Notes: generated from the sequence alone by a model not told the origin. Counted from the stretch's first letter, positions 8,637 through 18,935 are shown. The stretch: 64,000 nt of DNA from Heyndrickxia sporothermodurans (GCA_016756695.1 CP066701.1:1640001-1704000); one strand, 5' to 3'. A program made the numbers and translations.

Positions 8637-10427
8637 ATGTGTGGTATCGTTGGATATATTGGAAATCAAGATGCGAAAGAACTTTTATTAAAAGGCTTAG
8701 AAAAGCTTGAATATAGAGGATATGATTCTGCTGGGATCGCAGTAAAGAATGAGTCTGGAGTTCATGTTTTTAAGGAAAAGGGACGTATTGCGGATCTTCG
8801 TGAAGTCGTTGATACAGATGTAATGGGTCACATCGGAATCGGACACACACGTTGGGCGACACATGGAGTGCCAAGTAAAGAAAATGCACATCCACATCAA
8901 AGTGCAAGTACACGATTTACCCTTGTTCATAATGGTGTTATCGAAAACTATTCACTATTGCAGCAAGAGTATTTACAAGACGTTACGCTTAAAAGTGAAA
9001 CAGATACGGAAATTATTGTGCAGTTAGTAGAAAAGTTTGTTGCTGATGGATTAAGTGTTGAGGAAGCTTTCAGAAAAACGTTAACTCTATTACATGGTTC
9101 CTATGCCCTTGCATTATTGGATACGGAAAATGAAGATACAATTTTTGTAGCGAAAAACAAAAGCCCACTATTAGTAGGTGTTGGAGAAGGCTTTAATGTT
9201 GTCGCGAGTGATGCAATGGCGATGATTCAAGTAACTGATCAATTTATTGAGTTAATGGATAAAGAAATGGTCATCGTGAAAAAGGACGAAATCATTATCC
9301 AAAACTTATTAGGTGAAAAGATTGCTAGAGAGCCTTATAAAGCACTAATCGATGCAAGCGATATCGAAAAGGGCACATACCCTCACTATATGTTGAAGGA
9401 AATCGATGAACAGCCACTTGTGATGAGAAAAATTATTCAAGCGTATCAAGATATTAACGGTGACCTTGCCATTGATTCCGATATTGTAAAGGCAATGAAC
9501 GATGCTGATCGCATCTATATTGTTGCTTGCGGCACAAGCTATCATGCTGGACTCGTTGGAAAACAAATGATTGAACAGCTTGCGGAAATTCCTGTAGAAG
9601 TTCATGTAGCTAGTGAAATGGGCTATAATATGCCTCTATTATCGAAGAAACCGTTATTTATTTTCATCTCTCAAAGTGGTGAAACAGCGGATAGCCGTGC
9701 GGTTCTTGTAAAGGTTAAAGAGCTGGGATATAAGGCAATTACGATTACAAACGTTCCAGGTTCTACTTTATCTCGCGAAGCGGATTACACATTGTTGTTA
9801 CATGCTGGCCCTGAAATTGCCGTTGCTTCAACAAAAGCTTATACTGCTCAAATTGCAGTATTATCGATTCTTGCAAGCGTAGTAGGCAAAAAAGCTGATC
9901 TTGACCTTGTTCATGAACTAGGAATTGTCGCTAATGCGATGGAAGTTCTTTGTGATTCTAAGGAAGAATTCGAAAAAATGGCTTTTGAATATTTCACAGT
10001 GACACGAAATGCTTTCTTTATTGGCCGTGCCCTTGATTACTATGTATGTCTTGAAGGTGCACTAAAGCTTAAAGAAATTTCCTATATTCAAGCAGAAGGA
10101 TTTGCAGGCGGAGAATTAAAGCATGGTACGATCGCTTTAATCGAAGATGGCACACCAATCGTCGCCCTTGCAACTCAAGAAAACGTAAACTGGAGCATAC
10201 GCGGAAACGTCAAAGAAGTCGTCGCTCGTGGAGCAAACCCATGCATCATCTCCATGAAAGGACTCGACACAAACGAAGACCGCTTTGTCATCCCAGAAGT
10301 ACACGAATTATTAACACCTCTTGTCTCTGTAGTACCACTGCAACTTCTCGCTTACTATGCAGCATTGCATCGTGATTGTGACGTGGATAAACCACGTAAC
10401 TTGGCGAAGAGTGTGACGGTGGAGTAA
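8637..10427 (+). CDS. glmS: Glutamine-fructose-6-phosphate aminotransferase GlmS
   Basis: A 596-residue enzyme making glucosamine-6-P from fructose-6-P and glutamine. The start is the ATG at 8637 because Cys2 in MCGIVGYIG is the N-terminal nucleophile of the glutaminase domain and GGGAGGAAG precedes it; an upstream in-frame start would bury it. Two SIS isomerase domains follow ([10 protein letters not shown] near residue 345, ASTKAYTAQ near 398), ending in the usual [11 protein letters not shown]. The 3' end of this gene is the recognition site for TnsD-type Tn7 targeting. Confidence 0.97.
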   Translation: MCGIVGYIGNQDAKELLLKGLEKLEYRGYDSAGIAVKNESGVHVFKEKGRIADLREVVDTDVMGHIGIGHTRWATHGVPSKENAHPHQSASTRFTLVHNGVIENYSLLQQEYLQDVTLKSETDTEIIVQLVEKFVADGLSVEEAFRKTLTLLHGSYALALLDTENEDTIFVAKNKSPLLVGVGEGFNVVASDAMAMIQVTDQFIELMDKEMVIVKKDEIIIQNLLGEKIAREPYKALIDASDIEKGTYPHYMLKEIDEQPLVMRKIIQAYQDINGDLAIDSDIVKAMNDADRIYIVACGTSYHAGLVGKQMIEQLAEIPVEVHVASEMGYNMPLLSKKPLFIFISQSGETADSRAVLVKVKELGYKAITITNVPGSTLSREADYTLLLHAGPEIAVASTKAYTAQIAVLSILASVVGKKADLDLVHELGIVANAMEVLCDSKEEFEKMAFEYFTVTRNAFFIGRALDYYVCLEGALKLKEISYIQAEGFAGGELKHGTIALIEDGTPIVALATQENVNWSIRGNVKEVVARGANPCIISMKGLDTNEDRFVIPEVHELLTPLVSVVPLQLLAYYAALHRDCDVDKPRNLAKSVTVE

Positions 10428-10486
10428 GGGAAAGTAATTGCTTTTTTAATGTTGTAGTTTTATAAAAAAGATTGATCATTTATAAC

Positions 10487-11040
10487 TGTCTCCATAAAAA
10501 ATTAAGGTTCCTTAAATAAAAAAAGCGTTCCTTAAATAAAATTAATGTTCCCAATCCGAAGGTTTTTCCGGTACTTTTCCCGGCAGACCTTCGGTTTTTT
10601 TGTGTGAAATTCGGTGGGGTTCCAATAGTAATCCAATCCCATTTTCAATCAAAATTCAATCAGAATCCAATCGTTTTTTTAATTCTGTATTCCTCTAATC
10701 CTTTGTCCAGTAAGGGTTCAGGATGACCTCGGTTCTTTTTCAGTTGGTTTCCTCACGCTATTGAATCGGTATCCTTTTCAGTGTTTTTCCTCACTTTTTA
10801 GGATCATATGGTCCCTCCACATCTACTTCGTATTCGTCTATTCTGGAACGTAATTTTTTTATCAAAAACATTGCAAAATCGGTACAATTTTGGGCAAAAA
10901 TCGGCAAAAAGGCGGGAACGTAATTATTCTATAACAGAAAATGGAAGGGGAAGTAAAGGGGGCGTAAGCCCTTGGGAGAGAAGGAGTTGAGGGGAGTGTG
11001 AAGGGGAGGTGCGTGGGAACGTTAATTTTTGATGGGGACA
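10487..11040. mobile_element. Gene-less Tn7-like element: both ends, no transposase
   Basis: The left terminus TGTCTCCATAAAAAATTAAG and the inverted right terminus TGTCCCCATCAAAAATTAAC match at 18 of 20 positions, and GTTCC follows after the same spacing. The glmS-proximal end has three abutting sites with GTTCC at 10507, 10527 and 10547 (20-base period). The distal end has three spaced inverted sites (GGAAC at 10845, 10915 and 11016). Packed sites at one end and spaced sites at the other are how Tn7 right and left ends are built, and the packed end faces glmS as in Tn7. No 5-bp duplication is seen (ATAAC versus TAGTA). Nothing coding is supportable inside. Confidence 0.7.
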
Positions 11041-11232
11041 TAGTAGACGTGCGAGGATTTGAAAAGAAATTAAACTTTAACTCTCCTCGAAATAAAATAA
11101 CATTCAAATAGTCCCAAATTTATAATTTCAAGGCCTTTTGTTATTGCTTTTGTGTATTTTAAAAAATATTGACTATAATAGTTGACGAAATCAATTATTG
11201 CGAATAACATTTATTATGAGGTGATTGAAAAG

Positions 11233-11697
11233 ATGAACTCTACAGAAGCAATTGAGATTAGAGAAATTCTTCAACAATTGGTTCGTGATTTTGGTTTATT
11301 ACAGCGTGAAGGTTCAGAATGTTGCGGAATAACAGTCCTGCAAAGTCACATTATATATGAATTGGATAAAAATCCCCGCATTTCCTTAATTGATCTGGCT
11401 GAGAAATTATCTATGGATACCGGAATGCTAAGTAGGCAAATTAATAAAGTGGTGGAATTAGGGTATGTTTCTCGAACCCCTGATCCTAACGATAGACGTT
11501 ATGTTGTTTTATCACTTACTGAAGAAGGGCAAGTAAAAGCAAACGAAATCTCCGGTCAAATGAATCAATACATTGGGCAGATTTTAGGGTTTATTCCAAA
11601 TGATAAAAAGTATCAGGTTATAGATAGTTTACAGACCTTACTGAGTGCCATGAAGATGAATGATGGATCTGGTTCAGGTTGTTGTACCACTAAATAA
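11233..11697 (+). CDS. MarR-family regulator with cysteine pairs, start of the arsenic block
   Basis: A 154-residue winged-helix regulator. The start is the ATG at 11233 after GAGGTG; a longer TTG form lacks a ribosome site. The DNA-binding core is about residues 40-100 (LIDLAEKLSMDTGMLSRQI, then the DPNDRR wing). Unusual features are a CC pair near residue 27 (GSECCGIT) and a second CC near the C-terminus (GSGCC), which suggest thiol-based sensing of arsenite or another soft metal. It precedes an ArsN-like acetyltransferase. The metal-sensing role is inferred. Confidence 0.75.
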   Translation: MNSTEAIEIREILQQLVRDFGLLQREGSECCGITVLQSHIIYELDKNPRISLIDLAEKLSMDTGMLSRQINKVVELGYVSRTPDPNDRRYVVLSLTEEGQVKANEISGQMNQYIGQILGFIPNDKKYQVIDSLQTLLSAMKMNDGSGSGCCTTK

Positions 11698-11768
11698 ATA
11701 GTGGTTTCCTTTTTGGAAGATATTTGACTTTATCAAGTATTGATATTAACAATTAAAGGAGGGTACTT

Positions 11769-12269
11769 GTGATCATAAGAAAGGTTGAAATGAAAGACTT
11801 GATAGAGGTTCTCGAGATTTATAATCAAGGAATAGAGGATCGGATTGCCACGCTTGAAACTAGAACGAAAGATCAAGATTATATCCATTCCTGGTTTCAT
11901 CATCATCAAGGGAGATACGTTGGGTTAGTCGCAGAGAATGAAGAAAAAAACATCATCGGGTGGGCAGCCATAAGTCCATATAATCCTAGAGATGCCTATA
12001 AAGGAGTAGGTGAAATTTCTGTCTATATCCATCGTGACTTTAGAGGAAAGGGAGCGGGTCAAAAATTGCTAAAACAACTTGAAATAGAAGCATTGAATCA
12101 CGATTTTTATAAGTTGGTTTTATTTACTTTCCCATTCAATCTTTTAGGTCAAGGCTTATATAACAAATTGCAGTACCGCCAAGTTGGGGTATTTAAGAAT
12201 CAAGGAATTCTTGATGGCGAATTTGTAGATGTAATAGCAATGGAAAAAATATTAGGTACAACGTATTAA
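11769..12269 (+). CDS. GNAT acetyltransferase, ArsN1-like (arsinothricin/phosphinothricin type)
   Basis: A 166-residue GNAT enzyme transferring acetyl from acetyl-CoA to an amino group. The start YNQGIEDRIATLET resembles phosphinothricin and arsinothricin N-acetyltransferases, and the acetyl-CoA loop RDFRGKGAGQKLL lies near residue 94. The GTG start follows AAAGGAGGG. Its place in an arsenic block favours the ArsN1 group, which detoxifies the organoarsenical antibiotic arsinothricin. The substrate is inferred from similarity and context. Confidence 0.75.
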   Translation: MIIRKVEMKDLIEVLEIYNQGIEDRIATLETRTKDQDYIHSWFHHHQGRYVGLVAENEEKNIIGWAAISPYNPRDAYKGVGEISVYIHRDFRGKGAGQKLLKQLEIEALNHDFYKLVLFTFPFNLLGQGLYNKLQYRQVGVFKNQGILDGEFVDVIAMEKILGTTY

Positions 12270-12362
12270 TCTATGCTTCCGTGTTTTACATACAGCAATA
12301 TCTCAATTACAAAGTCGAAGTAATCTTCTTTTTAAAAAAACTTAATGAGAGGAAAGATGAAA

Positions 12363-13724
12363 ATGGAATGGATAGAAGTCAAACCGACCTGTTGTCAAGC
12401 TGAAGAGGAATTGAAAGATACTAATAAAGGAGAAAGCAAACACTTACCCGTTGCAATCATTGGTGCAGGCCCAGTAGGTCTTGCTGCTGCAGCACATTTA
12501 GCTAGATATGATCAACCATTTATTATATTAGAATCCGGATCTCAAGTGGGGGCGAATATCCTAACATGGGGTCATGTTCGAGTATTTTCACCTTGGAGAT
12601 ATAACATTGATGAGTCGGCATCTAAACTTCTTAAAAAACAAGGTTGGATCGAGCCAGACCTAAATGATTTACCTACTGGGAAAGACTTAGTTGATCAATA
12701 TTTAAAGCCGTTAGCAAATACTTCTGAAATTAAAAATTCATTGTTTGTTAATACAAAGGTTCTTTCAATTAGCCGAAAAAATATGGATAAAATGAAAACG
12801 GCTAATCGAGAAAAACAACCTTTCGTGATTTATGCAGAGCAAAATAGAGAGTTTAAACAGTTTGAGGCGAGGGCAGTTATTGATGCAACAGGAACCTGGG
12901 GTAATCCTAATCCAGCAAATTCAAACGGCATTTGGTTAAAAGAAGAGAAAGCCATATTTAATCAAACTTTCTATGGCATCCCAGATATTCTAGGGGTAGG
13001 TAAAAGTCGTTATCTAAATAAATGTGTTGCTGTTATTGGAAGTGGCCATTCTGCCATCAATTCATTATTAGAGTTAGCAAAATTAAAAGAAGAATATCCC
13101 GCAACAGAAATTATATGGGTTTTGAGAAAAGTGCGAGTTGAAGAGGCTTATGGAGGAGAGGAACTGGATGCACTCGAGGCGAGAGGTGATTTAGGAAGTC
13201 GCATACACAAATTAGTGGATTCGGGCGTAGTTCAAGTTATTACTCCTTTTAGGATTCAAAACATTAAAGGGAAAAATGGGAAAATAGAGCTAGTAGGGGA
13301 GACTAAAGATGACTTAAAAACCTATTCAGATATAGATGAAATGATTGTCAATACAGGGAATCGTCCAGACTTTTCAATCCTTCGGGAAGTGAGGACCAGT
13401 ATTGATACAGCAACGGAAAGTGTCAAAGCTCTCGCTCCATTGATTGATCCTAATATTCATAGTTGTGGAACGGTACGTCCTCATGGGGAAAAAGAATTAC
13501 GGCAACCTGAAAAAGATTTTTATATTGTTGGAGCAAAAAGTTATGGTCGAGCACCAACATTTTTAATGGCTACAGGATATGAGCAGGTTCGCTCCGTTGT
13601 AGCATACCTATCAGGGGACTACGAAGCCTCAGAGAAGGTTGAGTTGGAATTACCTGAAACGGGTGTATGTAGTACGAATCAAAATGTTACAAAAGCATCC
13701 TGTAGTTCAAATTCATGCTGCTAA
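12363..13724 (+). CDS. FAD/NAD(P)-binding oxidoreductase of the arsenic block
   Basis: A 453-residue flavoprotein. The first dinucleotide fold is GAGPVGLAAAAHLA near residue 33 and the second is GSGHSAINSLLELA near 222, as in flavin monooxygenases and thioredoxin-reductase-like enzymes. Cysteines at the start (PTCCQ) and end (ASCSSNSCC) suggest thiol or metal contacts. The ATG at 12363 is chosen because GAGAGGA lies nine bases before it. It resembles flavoproteins often found in ars operons; the reaction is not known from sequence. Confidence 0.7.
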   Translation: MEWIEVKPTCCQAEEELKDTNKGESKHLPVAIIGAGPVGLAAAAHLARYDQPFIILESGSQVGANILTWGHVRVFSPWRYNIDESASKLLKKQGWIEPDLNDLPTGKDLVDQYLKPLANTSEIKNSLFVNTKVLSISRKNMDKMKTANREKQPFVIYAEQNREFKQFEARAVIDATGTWGNPNPANSNGIWLKEEKAIFNQTFYGIPDILGVGKSRYLNKCVAVIGSGHSAINSLLELAKLKEEYPATEIIWVLRKVRVEEAYGGEELDALEARGDLGSRIHKLVDSGVVQVITPFRIQNIKGKNGKIELVGETKDDLKTYSDIDEMIVNTGNRPDFSILREVRTSIDTATESVKALAPLIDPNIHSCGTVRPHGEKELRQPEKDFYIVGAKSYGRAPTFLMATGYEQVRSVVAYLSGDYEASEKVELELPETGVCSTNQNVTKASCSSNSCC

Positions 13725-13781
13725 AATTGTGAAATTAGAAGGGGGAGTCGAATATACTCTCCCTTTTTGGAGGTAATGATG

Positions 13782-13988
13782 ATGGTCATTAATAAAGGTG
13801 GTAATTTAAGTAAAGAATACTTTATTGCATATCTTAAATTAATTATGAATAGTAGACAATGCACCTTAGAAAAGGCAAAGGAGATCACGTTTGAGCGTCT
13901 ATTTCAGAAAGATAAGAAAACACTTGGGAGCATTTCTTTTGAACGTTTTACAAATGCGTATGAGGATTTAAAAGAGGAAGGAAAGTGA
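13782..13988 (+). CDS. Small hypothetical protein in the arsenic block
   Basis: A 68-residue soluble protein, basic and probably helical, with one cysteine. Three in-frame ATGs stand in a row; the last (13782) has the best spacing from GGAGG at 13769. It lies between the flavoprotein and arsR and is probably co-transcribed with the former. I do not recognise the family. Confidence 0.6.
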   Translation: MVINKGGNLSKEYFIAYLKLIMNSRQCTLEKAKEITFERLFQKDKKTLGSISFERFTNAYEDLKEEGK

Positions 13989-14088
13989 GTTTAAAACCTT
14001 TTTACCATAGACAAATAGTTAGAGGGAAAAGTGCTGTAAAAAACCACTGAAGAAAAAACTTGAAACATTTATATAAGTGAATTATTAT

Positions 14089-14104
14089 ATAAGTAAATAC
14101 TTAT
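14089..14104. promoter_or_regulatory. ArsR operator upstream of arsR
   Basis: ATAAGTAAATACTTAT is a near-perfect dyad 27 bases before the arsR start, and a second ATAAGTG half-site lies just upstream. A sister site precedes arsD. This type of dyad is typical of ArsR/SmtB repressors. Confidence 0.75.
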
Positions 14105-14130
14105 TTAAAGTGAAAAAGTGAGGTGTAAAA

Positions 14131-14472
14131 TTGAAAACGACTATTGAAATAGAACAAGTTGCTGTAATACTTAAACTATTAGGAGATAAAACTAGGCTAA
14201 CCATGATGAAAATTCTTGATGGTGGAGCATGTTGTGTATGTGAATTTGTTGAGATATTTCAAATGACACAACCAGCTATAAGCCAACATCTAAGAAGGTT
14301 GAAAGATATGGGATTGGTTCAAGAGGAGAAAAAGGGACAGTGGGTTTTTTATTCAATTAATGAGAACAATATCTACTATCCATTTGTTACTCAGATTCTT
14401 AACCAATTACCTAGCCAAAAGGATAAGTTAGAGGATTTAGAAAAACAAGGGAAACGGATTTCTTGTTGTTAA
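14131..14472 (+). CDS. arsR: Arsenite-responsive repressor ArsR
   Basis: A 113-residue winged-helix repressor released from DNA by arsenite. The As(III)-binding triad C34, C35, C37 lies in [12 protein letters not shown] at the first recognition helix, and the DNA-reading helix is [18 protein letters not shown]. Two more cysteines end the protein. The TTG start follows GTGAGGTG. It is the first gene of arsR-arsB-arsC and lies downstream of the dyad at 14089. Confidence 0.9.
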   Translation: MKTTIEIEQVAVILKLLGDKTRLTMMKILDGGACCVCEFVEIFQMTQPAISQHLRRLKDMGLVQEEKKGQWVFYSINENNIYYPFVTQILNQLPSQKDKLEDLEKQGKRISCC

Positions 14473-14489
14473 TATTGGGGGTTTACATT

Positions 14490-15788
14490 TTGTCAGGAAC
14501 ACTTATTTTAGCTCTTATTATCTTTATTGCAACATTGATTTTAGTTATTTGGCAACCTAAAGGGTTAAATATTGGTTGGTCAGCTTGTGGAGGAGCTATT
14601 ATAGCTTTAATAGCAGGAGTAGTGGGATTTAGTGATGTTCTTGAAGTAATTGACATTACATGGAATGCAACGTTATCTTTCGTTGCAATTATCCTCATTT
14701 CATTAATATTAGATGAGATTGGATTATTTGAATGGGCAGCATTACACATGGCACGGGTAGCAAAAGGTCATGGAATAAAGATGTTTGTATACATCAGTAT
14801 TCTAGGTGCTATTGTAGCGGCCTTATTTGCAAATGATGGTGCGGCATTAATTCTAACACCCATTGTACATGCTATGGTACGAAACTTAAAGTTTAAAGAA
14901 CAAATGATATTTCCCTTCATTATGGCAAGTGGATTTATTGCTGATACAACTTCACTTCCGTTTATTGTAAGTAACTTAGTAAATATAGTCTCTGCAGACT
15001 TTTTTGGTATCGGATTTGTGGAATATGCCTCACGAATGATAATTCCAAACTTATTTTCACTGATTGCGACGATTTTTGTATTGTTAATTTACTTTAGAAA
15101 AAGTATCCCTAGAAATTACGATTTATCAAAATTAAAGGAACCAAAAGAGGCTATTAAAGACTTAAAAATGTTTCGCTTATCATGGTTTGTTCTTAGTTTA
15201 TTAGTAATTGGATACTTTACTAGCGATTTCATCAACGTACCTGTTTCTATAATTGCAGGAACCATTGCTATTTTCTTTTTCATAATGGCAAAACGTAGTG
15301 CTTCTGTTAATACGAAGGAAGTTATTAAAGGTGCACCTTGGAATATTGTATTTTTCTCTATTGGAATGTATGTGGTGGTATATGGATTAGGAAATGCGGG
15401 ACTTACATCTGCACTGGCAAGTGTCATTCAAACAGTAGCTGATCAAGGTTTATTTGTAGGAACTGTTGCAATGGGATTTTTAGCAGCTTTCCTCTCATCC
15501 ATCATGAATAATATGCCAACCGTCATGATTGATGCTTTAGCCATTGCTGAAACAGATACATCTGGTGTGTTAAGGGAAGCACTTATTTATGCCAATGTAG
15601 TTGGCTCGGATTTAGGTCCAAAAATCACACCAATTGGTTCTTTAGCAACATTAGTATGGCTCCATGTATTGTCACAAAAAGGTGTTAAAATTTCATGGGG
15701 AACTTATTTTAAAACGGGTATTATTTTAACAATTCCAATTCTATTTATTACATTATTAGGTCTTTACCTAACACTTACTCTATTTTAA
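14490..15788 (+). CDS. arsB: Arsenite efflux pump ArsB
   Basis: A membrane protein of about 432 residues with roughly 12 hydrophobic helices, exporting arsenite alone or coupled to Ars[14 protein letters not shown] near the start, [19 protein letters not shown] and the [11 protein letters not shown] motif are hallmarks of ArsB. A TTG at 14490 is chosen because GGGGG lies eight bases before it; an in-frame TTG at 14463 overlaps arsR. It is followed by arsC 14 bases later. Confidence 0.9.
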   Translation: MSGTLILALIIFIATLILVIWQPKGLNIGWSACGGAIIALIAGVVGFSDVLEVIDITWNATLSFVAIILISLILDEIGLFEWAALHMARVAKGHGIKMFVYISILGAIVAALFANDGAALILTPIVHAMVRNLKFKEQMIFPFIMASGFIADTTSLPFIVSNLVNIVSADFFGIGFVEYASRMIIPNLFSLIATIFVLLIYFRKSIPRNYDLSKLKEPKEAIKDLKMFRLSWFVLSLLVIGYFTSDFINVPVSIIAGTIAIFFFIMAKRSASVNTKEVIKGAPWNIVFFSIGMYVVVYGLGNAGLTSALASVIQTVADQGLFVGTVAMGFLAAFLSSIMNNMPTVMIDALAIAETDTSGVLREALIYANVVGSDLGPKITPIGSLATLVWLHVLSQKGVKISWGTYFKTGIILTIPILFITLLGLYLTLTLF

Positions 15789-15802
15789 AAAGGAGAATTA
15801 TT

Positions 15803-16222
15803 ATGTCTAAAAAAACAATCTATTTCTTATGTACTGGAAATTCTTGCAGAAGCCAAATGGCTGAAGGCTGGGGGAAGAAGTATTTAGGTGATGAGTGGGA
15901 AGTTAAGAGTGCAGGTATCGAGGCACATGGCTTAAATCCCAATGCAGTAAAAGCGATGAATGAAGTAGAAATTGATATTTCAAATCAAACATCTGACATT
16001 ATTGACCCAGAGATCTTAAACAACGCTGAATTTGTCGTTACTTTATGTGGAGATGCTGCTGATAAGTGTCCAATGACACCACCACATGTAAAACGTGATC
16101 ATTGGGGATTTGATGACCCTGCAAAAGCTCAAGGTAGTGAAGAGGAAAAGTGGGCTGTATTCCAACGAGTTCGAGACCAAATAGGTGAAAGAATCAAGCG
16201 TTTTGCTGAAACTGGAGAATAA
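15803..16222 (+). CDS. arsC: Arsenate reductase ArsC (thioredoxin type)
   Basis: A 139-residue cytosolic enzyme reducing arsenate to arsenite. The phosphatase-like P-loop CTGNSCR has nucleophile C10, and the relay cysteines C82 and C89 lie in [10 protein letters not shown]. This triad defines the thioredoxin-linked Gram-positive class. It is last in arsRBC and is followed by a terminator. Confidence 0.95.
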   Translation: MSKKTIYFLCTGNSCRSQMAEGWGKKYLGDEWEVKSAGIEAHGLNPNAVKAMNEVEIDISNQTSDIIDPEILNNAEFVVTLCGDAADKCPMTPPHVKRDHWGFDDPAKAQGSEEEKWAVFQRVRDQIGERIKRFAETGE

Positions 16223-16231
16223 AACAGCCTT

Positions 16232-16262
16232 ATACCAAGAGATCCATCTCTTGGTTTTCTTT
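16232..16262 (+). terminator. Terminator after arsC
   Basis: ACCAAGAGAT / ATCTCTTGGT hairpin followed by TTTCTTT. Confidence 0.75.
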
Positions 16263-16272
16263 AAAGATTAAT

Positions 16273-16288
16273 ATAAGTATATGCTTAT
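16273..16288. promoter_or_regulatory. ArsR operator upstream of arsD
   Basis: ATAAGTATATGCTTAT repeats the dyad found before arsR and lies 25 bases before arsD, so arsDA is probably a second ArsR-controlled transcript. Confidence 0.75.
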
Positions 16289-16312
16289 TTAATATTAATC
16301 GGAGGGTTTTAG

Positions 16313-16675
16313 ATGAAAAAAGTCGAGATATTTGATCCAGCAATGTGTTGTTCAACAGGAGTATGTGGTCCATCAGTTGATCCAGAACTAACCAGAGTGG
16401 CATCTGCGGTATATTCTTTGGAGAAAAAAGGATTTGATGTGAAACGGTATCAATTAACAAATGACCCTGATAAATTTGCTAAAACACAATCAGTGAATAG
16501 TGTTTTACATGAAAAGGGACCGGATGCGTTGCCTGTAGTTTTAGTAGATGAACAGGTTGTTAAAGTTGGAACCTATCCAACAAATGAAGAACTTGCAGAA
16601 TGGCTAGGGGTAAAAGCTGAAGAGCTTACTGAAAAACCGAAAGTTCGACTTTCATTAAACATAAAAAAACAGTGA
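16313..16675 (+). CDS. arsD: Arsenite metallochaperone ArsD
   Basis: A 120-residue protein that passes As(III) to ArsA and can act as a weak repressor. The metal site is C12, C13, C18 in MCCSTGVCG. The ATG follows GGAGGG. It is next to arsA, its partner. Confidence 0.92.
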   Translation: MKKVEIFDPAMCCSTGVCGPSVDPELTRVASAVYSLEKKGFDVKRYQLTNDPDKFAKTQSVNSVLHEKGPDALPVVLVDEQVVKVGTYPTNEELAEWLGVKAEELTEKPKVRLSLNIKKQ

Positions 16676-16685
16676 AAAGAAAGAA

Positions 16686-18464
16686 GTGAAAAACATGTTT
16701 CAATCTTTCAAACCTCAAAATGTTGTGCAGACACAGTTTATATTTTTAACTGGAAAAGGCGGAGTTGGAAAAACATCAACTGCATGTGCAACAGCCGTAG
16801 CTTTAGCGGAAAGTGGAAAAAAAGTTTTACTAATTAGTACAGACCCAGCATCTAATTTACAGGATATTTTTGATTTTGAATTAACAAACTCGCCTAAAGC
16901 AGTTCCAACGGTAGAAAATTTATTTGCCAGTAATTTAGATCCCGAGGCATCAGCAAGTGCATATCGTGAAAAAGTAGTCGGTCCATACCGTGGAATATTA
17001 CCAGATTCCGTTGTAGCTACAATGGAAGAGCAACTATCAGGAGCATGTACAGTCGAGATTGCCGCATTTGATGAATTTACAACTTTACTTACAAACACAG
17101 AAATTATAAACCAATATGACCATATCATTTTTGATACAGCACCAACGGGCCATACGTTACGTCTATTACAACTACCAACAGCCTGGAACGGATTCTTAGA
17201 GGAAAGTACGCATGGTGCTTCTTGTTTAGGTCCTTTATCAGGACTTGCTGATAAGAAAAATTTATATTCGGAAACTGTTGATGTTCTTTCGGATTCAAAT
17301 AAAACAACACTTATATTAGTAACAAGACCTGATATATCATCTCTAATAGAAGCAGACCGGGCATCAATAGAACTCAAAGAGATTGGAATAAAAAATCAAA
17401 TACTTATTGTTAACGGTCTGCTTCTGAACTATATGAAAGACGATGAAGTTTCATCAGCTTTTTATCAAAGGCAAAGGAATGCTTTAAAGCAGATACCAGC
17501 TAATCTAAAACAGACAGTAAGCTATTCATTACCGTTTGTTTCATATTCTCTGACTGGGGTTGAAAATTTACGTTATTTATTTAAAGAATACGTTATTCCA
17601 GTATCAGAGGAAAACAGTGAGAACGAGATAGTAAGACTACCAAATCTAAACGATGTCATTAGTGATTTCTCATCAACTAATACAAGAATAATTTTTACTA
17701 TGGGTAAAGGGGGCGTTGGAAAAACAACGGTCGCTTCAGCCATTGCAGTTGGTTTGGTGGAACAGGGCCATCGAGTTCATTTGACGACAACTGATCCTGC
17801 AGCTCACTTGCAGTATCAATTTCAAAGCGACCAATTAAATCAAAATCTAACTATTAGCAGCATTAATCCTAAAGATGAAGTAGAAAAATATAAAACCGAA
17901 GTGTTGGCGACTGCTGGTAAGGATTTAGATGAGGAAGGTCTGGCTTATTTACAGGAAGATTTAAACTCACCTTGTACAGAGGAAATTGCAGTCTTTCGTG
18001 CATTTGCCGAAGTAGTTGCCAAATCTGAAAATGAAATTGTCGTCATTGACACAGCTCCTACAGGTCATACATTACTCTTATTAGATGCAGCACAGTCATA
18101 TAGCAAGGAAATTGCTAGGTCTACTGGCGAAGTGCCAGAAAGTGTAACAAAACTACTTCCAAAGATTAGAGATTCCAAGGAAACATCTGTCGTAATCGTT
18201 ACCTTAGCTGAAGCTACACCTGTATTTGAAGCCTCCCGATTACAAGATGATTTAAGAAGAGCAAATATTAGCCCAAAATGGTGGGTTATTAATCAAAGTC
18301 TATTTGCCACTGATACCAAAGACCCTGTGTTAAGAGGGAAAGCAATTTCTGAAAAAGAGTGGATTCGTGAGGTCAATAATCATTTAGCCGATAGTTGTGC
18401 GATTATACCTTGGTTGCATGAAGAAAAGATTGGGTATGAGAAACTAAAAGACTATATAAATTAA
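16686..18464 (+). CDS. arsA: Arsenical pump ATPase ArsA
   Basis: A 592-residue cytosolic ATPase that powers ArsB. It is an internal duplication: each half has a deviant Walker A (GKGGVGKTS near residue 23 and GKGGVGKTT near 340) and the signature DTAPTGHTL. Metal-site cysteines lie in SGACTVEIAAFDEF and NSPCTEEIAVFRAF. A GTG start is used here; an ATG at 16695 is equally possible. Confidence 0.95.
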   Translation: MKNMFQSFKPQNVVQTQFIFLTGKGGVGKTSTACATAVALAESGKKVLLISTDPASNLQDIFDFELTNSPKAVPTVENLFASNLDPEASASAYREKVVGPYRGILPDSVVATMEEQLSGACTVEIAAFDEFTTLLTNTEIINQYDHIIFDTAPTGHTLRLLQLPTAWNGFLEESTHGASCLGPLSGLADKKNLYSETVDVLSDSNKTTLILVTRPDISSLIEADRASIELKEIGIKNQILIVNGLLLNYMKDDEVSSAFYQRQRNALKQIPANLKQTVSYSLPFVSYSLTGVENLRYLFKEYVIPVSEENSENEIVRLPNLNDVISDFSSTNTRIIFTMGKGGVGKTTVASAIAVGLVEQGHRVHLTTTDPAAHLQYQFQSDQLNQNLTISSINPKDEVEKYKTEVLATAGKDLDEEGLAYLQEDLNSPCTEEIAVFRAFAEVVAKSENEIVVIDTAPTGHTLLLLDAAQSYSKEIARSTGEVPESVTKLLPKIRDSKETSVVIVTLAEATPVFEASRLQDDLRRANISPKWWVINQSLFATDTKDPVLRGKAISEKEWIREVNNHLADSCAIIPWLHEEKIGYEKLKDYIN

Positions 18465-18493
18465 TGTTGTAGAAAAATGATGGAGGTACTACA

Positions 18494-18922
18494 ATGACAA
18501 CAAAGAATTATCATGAATTAATCAAGGATAGAATTTACATCGGTGGTGCAGACGATGTAAATGATTTATTAGAGAATGAGAAAATAGATGTTGTATTTGA
18601 TTTAAGAGCTGAGGCTCCGATAGAAGATGTAGTTTATAACCTTATTCATAGCCCTATTGTTGATGATGCAGCAGACCAAGAAGAATCTATTAAGAAATCT
18701 ATTGATCATGTAATAAAAGCATATAACGAGGGTAAGAATATTTACTTCCATTGCCAAGGAGGAAGTAATCGCACTGGTACTGTTGCAATCGGAACATTAT
18801 TAGCCTTAGAAAAAGCAAGTACAATTGCTGAAGCAGAAGAAATTGCTAAGGCAGCAAGACCAAAAATTAATGTGAAGCCAGAAATGAAAGAGGCTTTAAA
18901 AAGAATTTATCCAAATGGATAG
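18494..18922 (+). CDS. Small protein phosphatase, cysteine-based, in the ars operon
   Basis: A 142-residue protein of the tyrosine/dual-specificity phosphatase fold. The P-loop HCQGGSNRTG near residue 94 has the catalytic Cys and Arg, and an Asp in PIVDDAAD near 58 could be the general acid. It follows arsA by 29 bases and overlaps the ribosome site of the next gene. Similar small phosphatases occur in ars clusters; the substrate is unknown. Confidence 0.75.
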   Translation: MTTKNYHELIKDRIYIGGADDVNDLLENEKIDVVFDLRAEAPIEDVVYNLIHSPIVDDAADQEESIKKSIDHVIKAYNEGKNIYFHCQGGSNRTGTVAIGTLLALEKASTIAEAEEIAKAARPKINVKPEMKEALKRIYPNG

Positions 18923-18935
18923 GGGAGAAACCTTA

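Noticed and set aside
10482-11045. Target-site duplication for the glmS-linked element
   Set aside because: The 5-base flanks are ATAAC and TAGTA, which do not match.
10862-11107. Open frames of 60-81 codons inside the empty Tn7-like element
   Set aside because: They run through the transposase-binding sites, lack ribosome sites and show no domain.
16715-17377. A 220-codon frame opposite arsA
   Set aside because: It is the reverse complement of a strongly conserved ATPase gene, rich in Ser and Thr as expected for a shadow frame.
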